DNA from: CAYQTL01 sp964420405
GTDB lineage: Bacteria; Acidobacteriota; Thermoanaerobaculia; Thermoanaerobaculales; Sulfomarinibacteraceae
NCBI GenBank assembly: GCA_964420405.1
Contig: CAYQTL010000042.1
Span: forward strand, 1-37,844
Reading direction: 5' to 3'
DNA: 37,844 nucleotides
A program made the translations under genes and the position numbers. The notes under the pieces are model-generated. The model was not told where the DNA came from. It was given only the letters and a program-made list of their open reading frames with translations, and searched no databases. Position 1 is the stretch's first letter; each line of letters opens with the position of its first letter. Below are positions 15,871-23,810 of the stretch, piece by piece.

Positions 15871-17799
15871 CTACGGCACCGCCGCCGACCAGCCGGAGGT
15901 GCCGCCGGACTCGAAGCTGTCGGCGAAGATCGCGCCGCCGCTGAGGGCGAGGCCGATGATCAGAGGGTCGTGGTCGCTCGAGCGGAACGGGTCCGCGCCC
16001 CACACGCTGGTGTCGCGGTTGAGCACGTCGCCGAAGGTGCTGGTGTCCACGACGTCGTCGTCGTAGTCCAGGGTGCGGGGCTCGTCCGCGTTGACGTGCC
16101 AGATAGCAACCCCCGTCACGAGGCTGGCCAGCGACGAGGATGCCAACGCGTGGTCGAGCAGGCCCGCCTCGCCGAAGAACACGAAGCTGTACCTCTCCTC
16201 CTCGGGGACGTGCAGGGCCGTCAGGTTGACGAATCCCGCCTGGACCAGCTCCTGGACCGGGTCCTCGAAGGAGTACGCATTCAGGTCGCCGACGACGAGG
16301 ATGTGGGAGTCGCCGGTGGCCGTGGGGTCGGTCGCGAGCCAGGCGGCCAGCTCCTGGGAGGAGACCGTCCGGGTGTGGTTGAAGCAGCCCTGGCCGTCGC
16401 CCTGGTCGAGATCGGGGCCGGCGGCACCGGAGCAGCTCTTGGCGCGGAAGTGGTTGACGACCACCGTGAGGCTCTCGCCACTGTCGAGGTGGAGGAAGCT
16501 CTGCGCGACCGGCGGCCGGCCGACGCCGTCGAACGTCCCGGTCTCGAGCACGGCCGTCGTCCCCTGGGGAGCGACCGTCGTCTCGTCGTAGAGGAGGGCG
16601 TTGGTGATCGCGTCGGGACCAGCGGCGCCGCCCGGGTTGTCGCCGGTGGTCCCGGTGGTGATCCAGGTCCAGCCTGGTCCGCAGCCCGCGTCGACGGCCG
16701 CGGCGAGGTCGGCGATCGCCGACGCCGCCCCGGCGTCGCCGTCGTTCTCGATCTCGACGAGACCCACGACGTCGGCGTCGAGACCGCAGATCGCGCTGAC
16801 GAGCTTCGTCCGCTGGCGCGAAAGCTCGGCCGGGGAGTCGGCGCCACGGGCGCCGTTGGCGCCGTCGTCGATCGTCGCGAAGTAGTTGAGCGCGTTCAGA
16901 ACCGTTACACGCAGGTCGCCGCCGGGGTCCGGCGCCGGAGGCCGCGGCACGATCCGCTCGAATGCCGGTGCCGCGGTCGGATGGACCCGGTAGCTGCCGA
17001 ACCGCTCGTCGACCACGCCGGTGACCGGCGCGGTGGTCCGGTCGCCACGGCGGAGGGTTTCCGGCGTGAACCAGCCGACGTACGGCACCGGGTCCAGGTA
17101 CTGCACGTTTCGGCCGTCGTCGACCAGCACCAGTCGGCGGCGGTTCAGATCCGCGAGGGCCAGGTAGTCGGCGGACCCGGGGAGCGCCCGCTCGGTGGGG
17201 GCGTACAGGAAGGGCTCCGGCCCTGCGACCAGCGCCACCGATCCGAACTCGCCGAGCTGGTAGGTGTCGGTGACGTGCAGCGTCTGAACGATCTCGATGC
17301 GCATGCCCTCGAGGCGCTCCACGTCGCCGGGGCCGGTCGGCAGCGGCAGGACGAGGGGCGTGACCTCGGGCAGCGGGGCGGTGCCGCACGGGCTGATCGT
17401 TCCGGAGCTCGCGTTGACCTGGGTCAGTCCGTTGAACTCCTGCACCTGGCCCACGACCCGGACGCGGTCGCCGACCGACAGGTCCAGCGGGGCCGGCGTG
17501 CCGTGGAACACCCACACGCCCTCGGAGGTCATCGGATCGCCGTCCTGGTCGGCGGCCTCCTCCTGCAGGAAGAACCCGCCGAAGCTGTCGTCCGCCTGAA
17601 GATCGGCGACGACGACGCCCTCGACTGTGACCGGCTGGCCGACCAGCGGGCTCGAGTCACCGATGCCCTGCACCACGTGGACCGCCGTCGCGGGCTCCCC
17701 GCACGACGCGCCGGCTGAGGAGGGGAGGACGATTGCCGTCACTGCGTGGATCACCACCGGGACGATCGGAATCCAACCACCACGTCCGATCCGCATCAT
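15871..17799 (-). CDS. extracellular ExeM/NucH-type endonuclease
   Basis: 642 residues from ATG 17799 (GGAGG six bases upstream; an ATG 21 bases earlier is less likely). After a signal peptide (to about residue 32) comes an OB-fold domain (VTVEGVVVADLQADD, FGGFFLQEE) of the kind paired with secreted nucleases. The endonuclease/exonuclease/phosphatase domain runs from about 296 to 617. Its catalytic signatures are N302 (LNALNYF), E351 (VEIEND), NHFRAK at 449-454, GDLNAY with D505/N507, and SSDHDP with D609/H610. The enzyme should degrade extracellular DNA or RNA with a divalent metal. The protein ends ADSFESGGTSGWSAAVP, a tag shared with the propeller protein at 27753-28919. Likely role: nutrient scavenging or matrix DNA turnover. 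Confidence 0.93.
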   Translation of the reverse strand: MMRIGRGGWIPIVPVVIHAVTAIVLPSSAGASCGEPATAVHVVQGIGDSSPLVGQPVTVEGVVVADLQADDSFGGFFLQEEAADQDGDPMTSEGVWVFHGTPAPLDLSVGDRVRVVGQVQEFNGLTQVNASSGTISPCGTAPLPEVTPLVLPLPTGPGDVERLEGMRIEIVQTLHVTDTYQLGEFGSVALVAGPEPFLYAPTERALPGSADYLALADLNRRRLVLVDDGRNVQYLDPVPYVGWFTPETLRRGDRTTAPVTGVVDERFGSYRVHPTAAPAFERIVPRPPAPDPGGDLRVTVLNALNYFATIDDGANGARGADSPAELSRQRTKLVSAICGLDADVVGLVEIENDGDAGAASAIADLAAAVDAGCGPGWTWITTGTTGDNPGGAAGPDAITNALLYDETTVAPQGTTAVLETGTFDGVGRPPVAQSFLHLDSGESLTVVVNHFRAKSCSGAAGPDLDQGDGQGCFNHTRTVSSQELAAWLATDPTATGDSHILVVGDLNAYSFEDPVQELVQAGFVNLTALHVPEEERYSFVFFGEAGLLDHALASSSLASLVTGVAIWHVNADEPRTLDYDDDVVDTSTFGDVLNRDTSVWGADPFRSSDHDPLIIGLALSGGAIFADSFESGGTSGWSAAVP

Positions 17800-17955
17800 G
17801 GGCCGCCTCCGGTGTGACATGAGTCTGATCCCTGAACCCTACGGCGACCGGGTCTCATTTCACACGCTCCCGCTGCGTCGGACACCAAGGGGGGAGAACG
17901 AAGAGTCGGGGGGTCGAGAGCGTCGATGGAACCGAACCGATGTCCTCCCAGCTGA

Positions 17956-17970
17956 TGAGGCGTCGCCTCA
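17956..17970. terminator. perfect 15-base palindrome over the Phd stop codon
   Basis: TGAGGCG-T-CGCCTCA; its right end is the antitoxin's stop codon. It is also flanked by direct repeats of CAGCTGATG at 17949-17957 and 17969-17977. No T-tract follows. It may end transcription or mark a repeat-mediated deletion that removed a downstream toxin. Confidence 0.3.
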
Positions 17971-18216
17971 GCTGATGGCCGGTCCTCGTGGCAGATGAGC
18001 TGTGATGGCGTCCGACCAGTCGAGGTGGACGAGATCCTCGGGCTCGGCGACGATCACCGGTCGCTTGGGCGGCCGGTCAAGCGCCGGCTCGGACTCCCCG
18101 GGCGCGATCCGGATCACGCGCCCCTTCCGCACCACCGCCACCGGTTCCCCGGTGCGCAGCACCTCGTCCAGAATCCGGTAGATGTTCTCGCGCAGCTTCG
18201 AGGCGGTCAGGGGCAT
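17968..18216 (-). CDS. Phd/YefM-family antitoxin, no partner toxin
   Basis: 82 residues from ATG 18216 with GGGAGGGTCCCC just upstream. MPLTASKLRENIYRILDEVL then TGEPVAVVRKGRVIRI is the Phd/YefM DNA-binding fold. The tail DLVHLDWSDAITAHLP would be the toxin-binding segment. Antitoxins of this type normally have a PIN or Doc/RelE toxin immediately downstream. Here only 168 bases without a gene separate it from the nuclease start, so it is an orphan, either a solitary regulator or the survivor of a lost pair. Confidence 0.85.
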   Translation of the reverse strand: MPLTASKLRENIYRILDEVLRTGEPVAVVRKGRVIRIAPGESEPALDRPPKRPVIVAEPEDLVHLDWSDAITAHLPRGPAIS

Positions 18217-18253
18217 CGGGGACCCTCCCGCCGCAACTGCACCAGACTCGCAC

Positions 18254-18279
18254 GTACGTATCCAATCACAGGTACGTAC
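18254..18279 (-). promoter_or_regulatory. operator-like inverted repeat upstream of phd
   Basis: Arms GTACGTA (18254-18260) and TACGTAC (18273-18279) are separated by 12 bases and lie 38-63 bases before the start codon. Phd-type antitoxins bind such repeats to repress themselves. A TTGTAC on the minus strand overlaps the distal arm. Confidence 0.45.
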
Positions 18280-18301
18280 AACTCCCGGATCGCCGTGTCG
18301 C

Positions 18302-21082
18302 TCACCTCCCCGGGATGTAGACCGGGTCGCCGGACCGGTTGTCGACCACCGACGCGTAGCACAGGAAGCGGGCGTCGGCCGTCTGCGGCCGCACGATCGC
18401 GAAGGCGTCGGCGAGGTCGGCGGACGACACGGCCCGGAACACGTCGTTGGACTGGTGGAACGCGAACGGCGGCAGCGTCATCGCGAGGTCGCCGAGGCGG
18501 CCGCCGTCGCCGGAGAGCAGCTCGACGACGAGCGTGATCTCCGACCCCGTGGTGTTGACGCAGCCGATACTCGTCCGCGAGCCGGCGTCGTCGGAGGTGG
18601 AGTGGGCGAGCTGGATCAGGCGCACGGTGTCGCCGCCGCCGCTGGCGTCGTCCGCCGGGACGGCCGGGATGTACTGGCCGAAGGTGCCCGTCGCGGCGTC
18701 GTTGGAGGTCCGCGAGGAGACCAGCAGCTCGACGTCCGAGCCGACGAGGACGGCGCCGCCGCTGTCGGCCAGTCCGAACACGGATCCGACCACGTCGCCG
18801 AGCCGGACCGAGGCGCCCGCCGGCACCTCGACCTGGCGGCCCGTCGCGGTGGTGTTGTCCGTCCCGCCGGCCATGAAGTACAGGTTCGCGGTGGCGGCCG
18901 TGCGTCCCGGGTTGTGGATGACGAGGTCGGTGACCCACGAGGTCCCGGCGGCCCCGGGTGCCCTGGCCGCCGCCGGGACCACCACCACGTGGTCGCCGGG
19001 GTCGGTGATCGGCGGCACCGTGGTCGCATCGCGGACGACGATCCGGGCCGTGGCGGTGTCGGAGCCGTACGGGTTCGTGACCGTGAGGCTGACGGTCGCG
19101 GCTCCCGGGTCCGCGTACGCGTGGGTGGGGTTCTGCTCCGTGGAGCCGGTCCCGTCGCCGAAGTCCCACCGCCACGACGTCGGCAGGCCCGCGCTCAGGT
19201 CGGTGAGCTGGACCACCTCGCCGGTCTCCGGCGACTGCGGCGAAAAGGTGAAGGCGGCGACGGGCGCCTCGCCGACGCAGTCGCCGGCCTCGAAGACCTC
19301 GAAACCGGCCTCGTCGTCGGCCACGAACAGGCGGTCGCCGGCCACATCGAGGTGGCGGATGTCGCCCGGGGTGTCCCAGCTGCCGACGACGTCCGGGTGG
19401 AGCAGGTCGCTGACGTCGACCACGAGCAGGCCCGAAAGCCCCTCCTCGACGAACACCAGGTCGCCTGCGAACGCCACGTCGCCGGCGCCGCCCGGGGTCG
19501 CGACCGTCGCGACGATCACCGGCGCGGCCGGGTCCGACACGTCGATGACCTGGAACCCGGCGTAGTGGGCGCCGAGGTACGCCCAGCCGGGCGCGGCGTC
19601 CACGCCGACCGCGATCGGCGCGTCCGTCTGGACGCCGACCTCGAGCGGGGCGGTCGGGATGGAGACGTCGACCACCCGCAGCCCGTTGCCCTGCACCGCG
19701 ACGTAGGCGTGGCTCCCGACGACCGCGACGTCGCGGACGGCGTCGGGGCCGAGGTGCGCCCCGAGCTCGCGCGGGTCGGACGGGTCGGCGACGTCGAAGA
19801 TCCTCAGCCCCCCGTCCATGGCGGCGAGGTAGGCGGTGTCGCCGGCGACCACGAGATTCTCCGGGCTGCCCTGGACGTCGACGGACGCGAGCAGCTGCGG
19901 TGGCGAGCCGGCTGTCACGTCGAACGCGAGCAGCCCGCCGGCGGGGGAGGCCACGAAGACGGTTTCGCCGGTCACGGCGAGGTTGCCGAGACTGCGGGCG
20001 GCGTCGAGCGCGGCGGTCTGCACCGGCAGGACGGTATCGGAGATGTCGACGACTCGCAGGAAGCCTGCCTCGTCGGTCACCAGGGCCCGGTCGCCGTCCG
20101 CCGCGACCCCGACCGTCTCGCCGGTCGCCGGCAGGCCGCCGGCCACGACGCCCCCGACGAGGTCGACCACCGCCAGGCCGCCCGCCGAGGCGGCGACGTA
20201 GGCGGTCTGGTCGTCTGGCACCGCGACGGCGTGGGCCGACCCGGGGGTGTCGATCGACGCGATCAGGGCCGGCTGTCCCGGGTCGGAGACGTCGACGACG
20301 TGCAGCCCGGGGTACCCTCCGGCCACGTACGCCCGCTGACCGCGCAGCTCGACGTCGGTGGTGGCGGTCCCGGTGGGCAGCTCCGCCAGCTCGGCCGGCG
20401 ACGAGGGATCCGAGACGTCGACGAGCACGAGGCCGATCGTCCACGCGGCGACCGCGGCGACGTCCCCTTCGACCGCGACGGCCCGCCCGCCGCCGCGAAC
20501 CGGCACGGCGCCGACGACGGTGGACGCCGCGGGCTCGGAGATGTCCACGATCACCAGGCCGGCGCTCTCGGCGGAGACATAGGCGTGCCCGCCTCGGACC
20601 GAGACGCCGTGGGCCGCGCCGCCGACCTCGACCACGGCGACCTGGAACGGCGCCTCCGGGTTCGACGTGTCGACGACGTGCAGGCCGCTGAACGGGTCGA
20701 CGACCAGCGCCAGGCCGTCGGCGGCCGCCACGCCCTCGGCCCGCACGCCGGCCGGCGAGGTCCCGCGCACGACCGGCAGGGCGGGGTCGGAAACGTCCAC
20801 CAGCAGCAGCCCGGCCTCGTCGGCGGCCACCAGGACCAGCGAGCCCTCGCGCGCCAAGTCGCGCGGGATCCCCGGCAGCTGGATCCGCCCCACCTCCACC
20901 GGCGCGTCGGCCACGGATGCGTCCGCCACGACCAGCTCGCTGCCGCGGCCGAAGACGACGGTCGTGCCGTCGACCGCCACCGCCCGGACCGGGCCGACGC
21001 TCCAGCGGCCGACGAGCTCCGGGCATCCGGCGCCGGCGGATGAGGTCGTGAAGGTGGCCGCGGCGACGGCGCAGGCGACCAC
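18302..21082 (-). CDS. secreted 14-blade LVIVD-repeat protein with PKD and C-terminal surface domain
   Basis: 926 residues from GTG 21082; no ATG or GTG lies between it and the upstream in-frame stop. The start is uncertain because the region after it (VACAVAAATFTTSSAGAG) is a signal peptide with no basic residues, whereas the codons just upstream would supply them. Fourteen LVIVD-type units such as LLLVDVSDPALPVV, LHVVDVSDPGQPALI and FQVIDVSDPAAPVIV fill about residues 50-635, enough for two seven-bladed propellers. A PKD domain follows (FTFSPQSPETGEVVQL, WRWDFGDGTGS, NPTHAYADPG). The last 230 residues (APGAAGTSWVTDLVIHNPG to ASVVDNRSGDPVYIPGR) form a domain I recall from surface proteins of Thermoanaerobaculia-like genomes. 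Probably a cell-surface binding or adhesion protein. Confidence 0.9.
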   Translation of the reverse strand: MVACAVAAATFTTSSAGAGCPELVGRWSVGPVRAVAVDGTTVVFGRGSELVVADASVADAPVEVGRIQLPGIPRDLAREGSLVLVAADEAGLLLVDVSDPALPVVRGTSPAGVRAEGVAAADGLALVVDPFSGLHVVDTSNPEAPFQVAVVEVGGAAHGVSVRGGHAYVSAESAGLVIVDISEPAASTVVGAVPVRGGGRAVAVEGDVAAVAAWTIGLVLVDVSDPSSPAELAELPTGTATTDVELRGQRAYVAGGYPGLHVVDVSDPGQPALIASIDTPGSAHAVAVPDDQTAYVAASAGGLAVVDLVGGVVAGGLPATGETVGVAADGDRALVTDEAGFLRVVDISDTVLPVQTAALDAARSLGNLAVTGETVFVASPAGGLLAFDVTAGSPPQLLASVDVQGSPENLVVAGDTAYLAAMDGGLRIFDVADPSDPRELGAHLGPDAVRDVAVVGSHAYVAVQGNGLRVVDVSIPTAPLEVGVQTDAPIAVGVDAAPGWAYLGAHYAGFQVIDVSDPAAPVIVATVATPGGAGDVAFAGDLVFVEEGLSGLLVVDVSDLLHPDVVGSWDTPGDIRHLDVAGDRLFVADDEAGFEVFEAGDCVGEAPVAAFTFSPQSPETGEVVQLTDLSAGLPTSWRWDFGDGTGSTEQNPTHAYADPGAATVSLTVTNPYGSDTATARIVVRDATTVPPITDPGDHVVVVPAAARAPGAAGTSWVTDLVIHNPGRTAATANLYFMAGGTDNTTATGRQVEVPAGASVRLGDVVGSVFGLADSGGAVLVGSDVELLVSSRTSNDAATGTFGQYIPAVPADDASGGGDTVRLIQLAHSTSDDAGSRTSIGCVNTTGSEITLVVELLSGDGGRLGDLAMTLPPFAFHQSNDVFRAVSSADLADAFAIVRPQTADARFLCYASVVDNRSGDPVYIPGR

Positions 21083-21471
21083 GACGGTGGATCGGAGGCT
21101 CCGGCGAGGCTCGGTCGTCTCGCACCTCCCGACTCGACGCCGGCCGCGGCTCGAGCCGTGCCGGTCCTGTCCCTGGATGGCGGCAGAGTACCACTGTGGT
21201 CACTCCAGTGCACGAGCCCGTCTCGGAGTGATCAGGTCCCCTGATACGGAGCAGGGCGGTGCGGGTGCGACGTGGACGGCTGTCAACGGGGCGTGCGCGG
21301 GGCCTGCTTCCCGCCGGACCTCGACTGCGGAGCGCGGGATCCCTGGAACACGTCGAGGTCTCCCTTGGGTTCCAGGAAGGCCGGGCCGTTCATCAGCCGC
21401 ACCGTCGACGTGTCGACGTTGCGAGGAGTAAGCTCCCCGACCCCGAGACGACCGCTCCCGAGGAGGACCAG
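21083..21471. other. divergent intergenic region between LVIVD protein and adh
   Basis: 389 bases between divergently transcribed genes, so it should carry promoters for both. The only clear element is the palindrome at 21403-21418. Open frames here, such as the 5' extension of adh to 21259, have no supporting start site. Confidence 0.5.
21403..21418. promoter_or_regulatory. palindrome upstream of adh
   Basis: CGTCGAC-GT-GTCGACG, perfect seven-base arms, centred about 61 bases before the adh start codon. A possible operator for a dimeric repressor or activator. No regulator gene is adjacent. Confidence 0.35.
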
Positions 21472-22536
21472 ATGCACCGAGCACGAGCCTACTCCGCCGC
21501 CAGTGCGACCGCGCCGTTCACGGCGGACGAGATCCCCCGCCGCGACCTCACCGACCACGACGTGCAGATCGAGATCCTGTTCTGCGGTATCTGCCACTCC
21601 GACCTGCACTACGCCCGCGACGAGTGGCACGACTTCATGCCCGCGGTCTACCCGTGCGTACCGGGGCACGAGATCGTCGGCCGGGTGACGGCGGTCGGCG
21701 ACGGCGTCTCGAAGCTCGAGGCGGGCGACCTGGTGGGCGTCGGCTGCATGGTCGACTCCGACCGGACCTGCCCCGCCTGCCGCGACGGCGCCGAGCAGTT
21801 CTGTCCCGGCATGACGCTGACCTACGGCTCGCCGGATCCCCACCTCGGAGGCGTCACCTACGGCGGCTACTCCGAGAGCATCGTCGTCGACGAGGCGTTC
21901 GTGCTGCGGGTGCCACCGAACCTGGACCTCGCCGGGGTCGCGCCTCTGCTGTGCGCCGGCATCACGACCTACTCGCCGATGCGACGTTGGGGCACGCTGG
22001 ACGGCGCGAAGGTCGGGGTGGTCGGCCTCGGCGGGCTCGGCCACATGGGGGTCAAGTTCGCCAAGGCGTTCGGCGCCCGGGTGGCGGTGTTCACGACCTC
22101 GCCCGGCAAGGCGGGCGACGCGAAGCGGCTCGGCGCTGACGAGGTGATCGTCTCGACCGACCCGGACCAGATGGCGGAGCACGCCGGCACCTTCGACTTC
22201 ATCCTCGACACCGTGTCCGCACCGCACGACCTCAACGCGTACCTCGCCATGCTCGGCCGCGGTGGCGAGCTGACCCTGGTGGGTGCGCCGGAAGCGCCCC
22301 TGCCGGTCGCGGCGTTCGCGCTGCTGTTCGGCGGCAAGAAGATCTCCGGCTCGCTCATCGGCGGCGTCGAGGAGACCCAGGAGATGCTCGACTTCTGCGG
22401 CGAGCACGGCATCACCGCCGACGTCGAGGTGATCCCCATTCAGCAGATCAACGAGGCCTACGACCGGCTCGCGCGGTCAGACGTCAAGTACCGGTTCTCG
22501 ATCGACATGTCGACGCTGAAGGAGGACGGTTCATGA
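21472..22536 (+). CDS. zinc-dependent alcohol/aldehyde dehydrogenase, YahK-like
   Basis: 354 residues from ATG 21472 (AGGAGG six bases upstream). Medium-chain dehydrogenase/reductase that oxidises alcohols or reduces aldehydes with NADP(H). The catalytic zinc site is C41 (GICHSD), H66-E67 (GHE) and C161 (LLCAGITTYSP). The nucleotide fold has VGVVGLGGLGHMG at 181-193. The LLCAGITTYSP, AFTTSPGKA-like and SLIGGVEETQEMLDFC segments are typical of the YahK/cinnamyl-alcohol branch. The structural zinc lobe reads VDSDRTCPACRDGAEQFC: three cysteines (100, 103, 111) remain, but the first ligand position is D97 instead of Cys. A SnoaL-like gene, now broken, follows with an ATGA overlap. Confidence 0.95.
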   Translation: MHRARAYSAASATAPFTADEIPRRDLTDHDVQIEILFCGICHSDLHYARDEWHDFMPAVYPCVPGHEIVGRVTAVGDGVSKLEAGDLVGVGCMVDSDRTCPACRDGAEQFCPGMTLTYGSPDPHLGGVTYGGYSESIVVDEAFVLRVPPNLDLAGVAPLLCAGITTYSPMRRWGTLDGAKVGVVGLGGLGHMGVKFAKAFGARVAVFTTSPGKAGDAKRLGADEVIVSTDPDQMAEHAGTFDFILDTVSAPHDLNAYLAMLGRGGELTLVGAPEAPLPVAAFALLFGGKKISGSLIGGVEETQEMLDFCGEHGITADVEVIPIQQINEAYDRLARSDVKYRFSIDMSTLKEDGS

Positions 22537-22904
22537 GTACGGTCGACGCTGTGAGCGAGCGCGAGGCGATCGAGGCGGTCCTCCAGCACTCCCTCGACGG
22601 TGCGAGGTCGGGCCGGGGAGACGACATGAAGCCAGCCTTCCGCCCGGACGCGACGATCTTCGGCTACGTGGGCCCCGACCTGTTCGGGGGCCCGATCTAG
22701 AGCCTCTATGAGCGGCACGACCAGAACGGCGCAGCGGCCGACCTCGAGCACACCGTCGCCGCGATCGACATTGCCGGCTCGATCCCGACCGTGCACCTCG
22801 AGCTCGACAACTGAACCGGCCACCGGTTCACCGACATGTTCACGCTGCTGAAGACCGACGGCGAGTGGAAGATCATCAGCACGGTGTTCCACCTGCACGG
22901 GTGA
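22533..22904 (+). pseudogene. SnoaL/lumazine-binding-like protein gene with two in-frame stops
   Basis: The frame is intact over 124 codons from an ATG overlapping the adh stop (ATGA) to TGA 22902. Two internal stops interrupt it: TAG at codon 56 (22698-22700), where the family context GPI-x-SLYE suggests Gln (CAG), and TGA at codon 94 (22812-22814), where LELDN-x-TGHRFTDMFT suggests Trp (TGG). Each is one transition away. The rest (DGARSGRGDDMKPAFRPDAT, FTLLKTDGEWKII) is well kept, so loss is recent, or the stops are read through or are sequence errors. NTF2-like fold proteins of this kind are small enzymes or binding proteins; the role with adh is unknown. Confidence 0.8.
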
Positions 22905-22909
22905 GGGCT

Positions 22910-23092
22910 CGACAGCTGCGACACGAGCACTCGTCCCTGGTTCCCCGAGCCTGGGCGCTCCGCCACGACCTGACCGCGTACGACGCCGTCTACGTCGCCC
23001 TCGCCGAGGCCCTCGTCGCACCACTCCTGACCGGCGATCGTCGCCTGGCAGCTTCGACCGGACACACGGCGCGCATCGAGCTCGTCGGGTGA
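22910..23092 (+). pseudogene. VapC (PIN toxin) 3' remnant
   Basis: The frame carries RHEHSSLVPRAWALRHDLTA, then YDAVYVALAEALVAPLLTGD and RRLAASTGHTARIELVG to a stop at 23092. This is the C-terminal half of a PIN toxin, with the conserved TAYDA and LTGDRRL containing two of the four acidic residues. The N-terminal half is missing; upstream the frame runs into the broken SnoaL gene. Confidence 0.7.
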
Positions 23093-23175
23093 CACAGCCG
23101 GGGGAGCGATCCCGGGTTCGTGCTGTCGGGCTCGATCTCGACGCGCCACGGACGCGTGCAGGCGACGGCCGTCGT

Positions 23176-23229
23176 GCCGGCGAGGCACATCGCCACCAGC
23201 GCGTTCCCGTCGAGCAGGCGTGCTCTCAC
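23176..23229 (-). pseudogene. VapC (PIN toxin) 5' remnant
   Basis: Starts at a GTG that overlaps the antitoxin stop (GTGA), as in intact TA pairs, and reads VRARLLDGNALVAMCLAG, the first PIN strand with its catalytic Asp. Homology then appears to end. The frame continues to 22990 with unrelated sequence. Thus the toxin of the antitoxin at 23226-23459 is truncated, and its type (LLDGNAL) differs from the plus-strand tail at 22910-23092. Confidence 0.6.
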
Positions 23230-23459
23230 CTTTCCTCGTCCAGGGCCTCGAGGCGATCGACATCCGCCGAGGTGAAGCGCTCGCGGCAGCGGACGACGGG
23301 CGCACCGTCGTCCGCCGGCTCGGGCCCCTGGTAGCTGCGCTCGACGACCTGCCGCAGGAGCCGGTTGACGGCCGCGCTGAGCGAGCAGTCGTGTGCCCTG
23401 GCCACCGCCTTGGCGAGGTCGTACAGGTCGTCGTCGAGGCTGACGGTCAACCGTGTCAC
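23226..23459 (-). CDS. RHH-type antitoxin, partner toxin truncated
   Basis: 77 residues from GTG 23459. VTRLTVSLDDDLYDLAKAVA then RAHDCSLSAAVNRLLRQVV is a ribbon-helix-helix fold. The C-terminal part (RFTSADVDRLEALDEER) would bind the toxin. It is intact, while the adjoining toxin keeps only its first 18 codons or so, so this antitoxin is now solitary. A 7-1-7 palindrome overlaps the start codon. The longer open frame to 23690 reads through toxin debris and lacks support. Confidence 0.8.
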   Translation of the reverse strand: MTRLTVSLDDDLYDLAKAVARAHDCSLSAAVNRLLRQVVERSYQGPEPADDGAPVVRCRERFTSADVDRLEALDEER

Positions 23460-23494
23460 GGTTCGATTGCGGTGCGCTGGTGAACTGGTGTCAA
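23449..23494 (-). promoter_or_regulatory. antitoxin promoter with 7-1-7 palindrome over the start codon
   Basis: TTGACA at 23494-23489, 17-base spacer, weak -10 CGCAAT at 23471-23466, then six bases to GTG: the same spacing as the vapBC promoter at 13404-13438. The palindrome AACCGTG-T-CACGGTT (23449-23463, plus-strand reading) covers the start codon. No Shine-Dalgarno site is present, again suggesting a leaderless mRNA. The -10 match is poor. Confidence 0.5.
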
Positions 23495-23569
23495 GGTGAA
23501 GCGCTCGTCCGGTGGTCTGGTGGGGACCCATGGGCGGGCCGGCGTGACGAGGCGTGGGCCGGAGCGGAG

Positions 23570-23677
23570 TCAGTGCAGTCGGGCGATGCCGGGGAGGCCG
23601 TCGAAGTGGCGGTCCAAGGTGGCGATCCCCCGGATGTCGTGCTGCTGCATCACGGCGAAGCGGCCGCCGCGCTGCGG
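23570..23677 (-). pseudogene. second VapC (PIN toxin) 3' remnant
   Basis: The frame RFAVMQQHDIRGIATLDRHF then DGLPGIARLH ends at a TGA (23570-23572). This is the characteristic end of VapC toxins (M-x-x-H-x-I-x-x-IATxDxxFDxxPGIxRL). It is cut off upstream by an in-frame stop. It belongs to a third toxin gene, distinct from the two neighbouring fragments. Confidence 0.65.
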
Positions 23678-23810
23678 GAGCCGTGGTCACTCGACGTGTG
23701 CACCGGAGGGTGGCGAGATCGGCGGCCGGGATCTAGGTTGTATGAAGGAGACGCAGTATCAATCGCGAACAACGGCGGCGACACGACCGCGGTCACGAGG
23801 AGAGCGACAC

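Noticed and set aside
18182..21203. Open frames of 953 and 998 codons over the LVIVD gene
   Set aside because: Other frames of the real 926-residue gene, which alone carries repeats, PKD and signal peptide.
22812..22814. TGA as selenocysteine codon in the SnoaL-like gene
   Set aside because: The context LELDN-x-TGHRFTDMFT expects Trp, no SECIS-like stem was noticed, and a second TAG interrupts the same frame.
22910..23229. Single VapC split by an inversion
   Set aside because: Head (LLDGNAL type) and plus-strand tail (TAYDAVYVALAE type) look like different PIN subtypes, and the middle of the domain is absent.
22706..23305. 199-codon minus-strand ORF
   Set aside because: Runs across the SnoaL pseudogene and VapC debris in the wrong frames; no family features.
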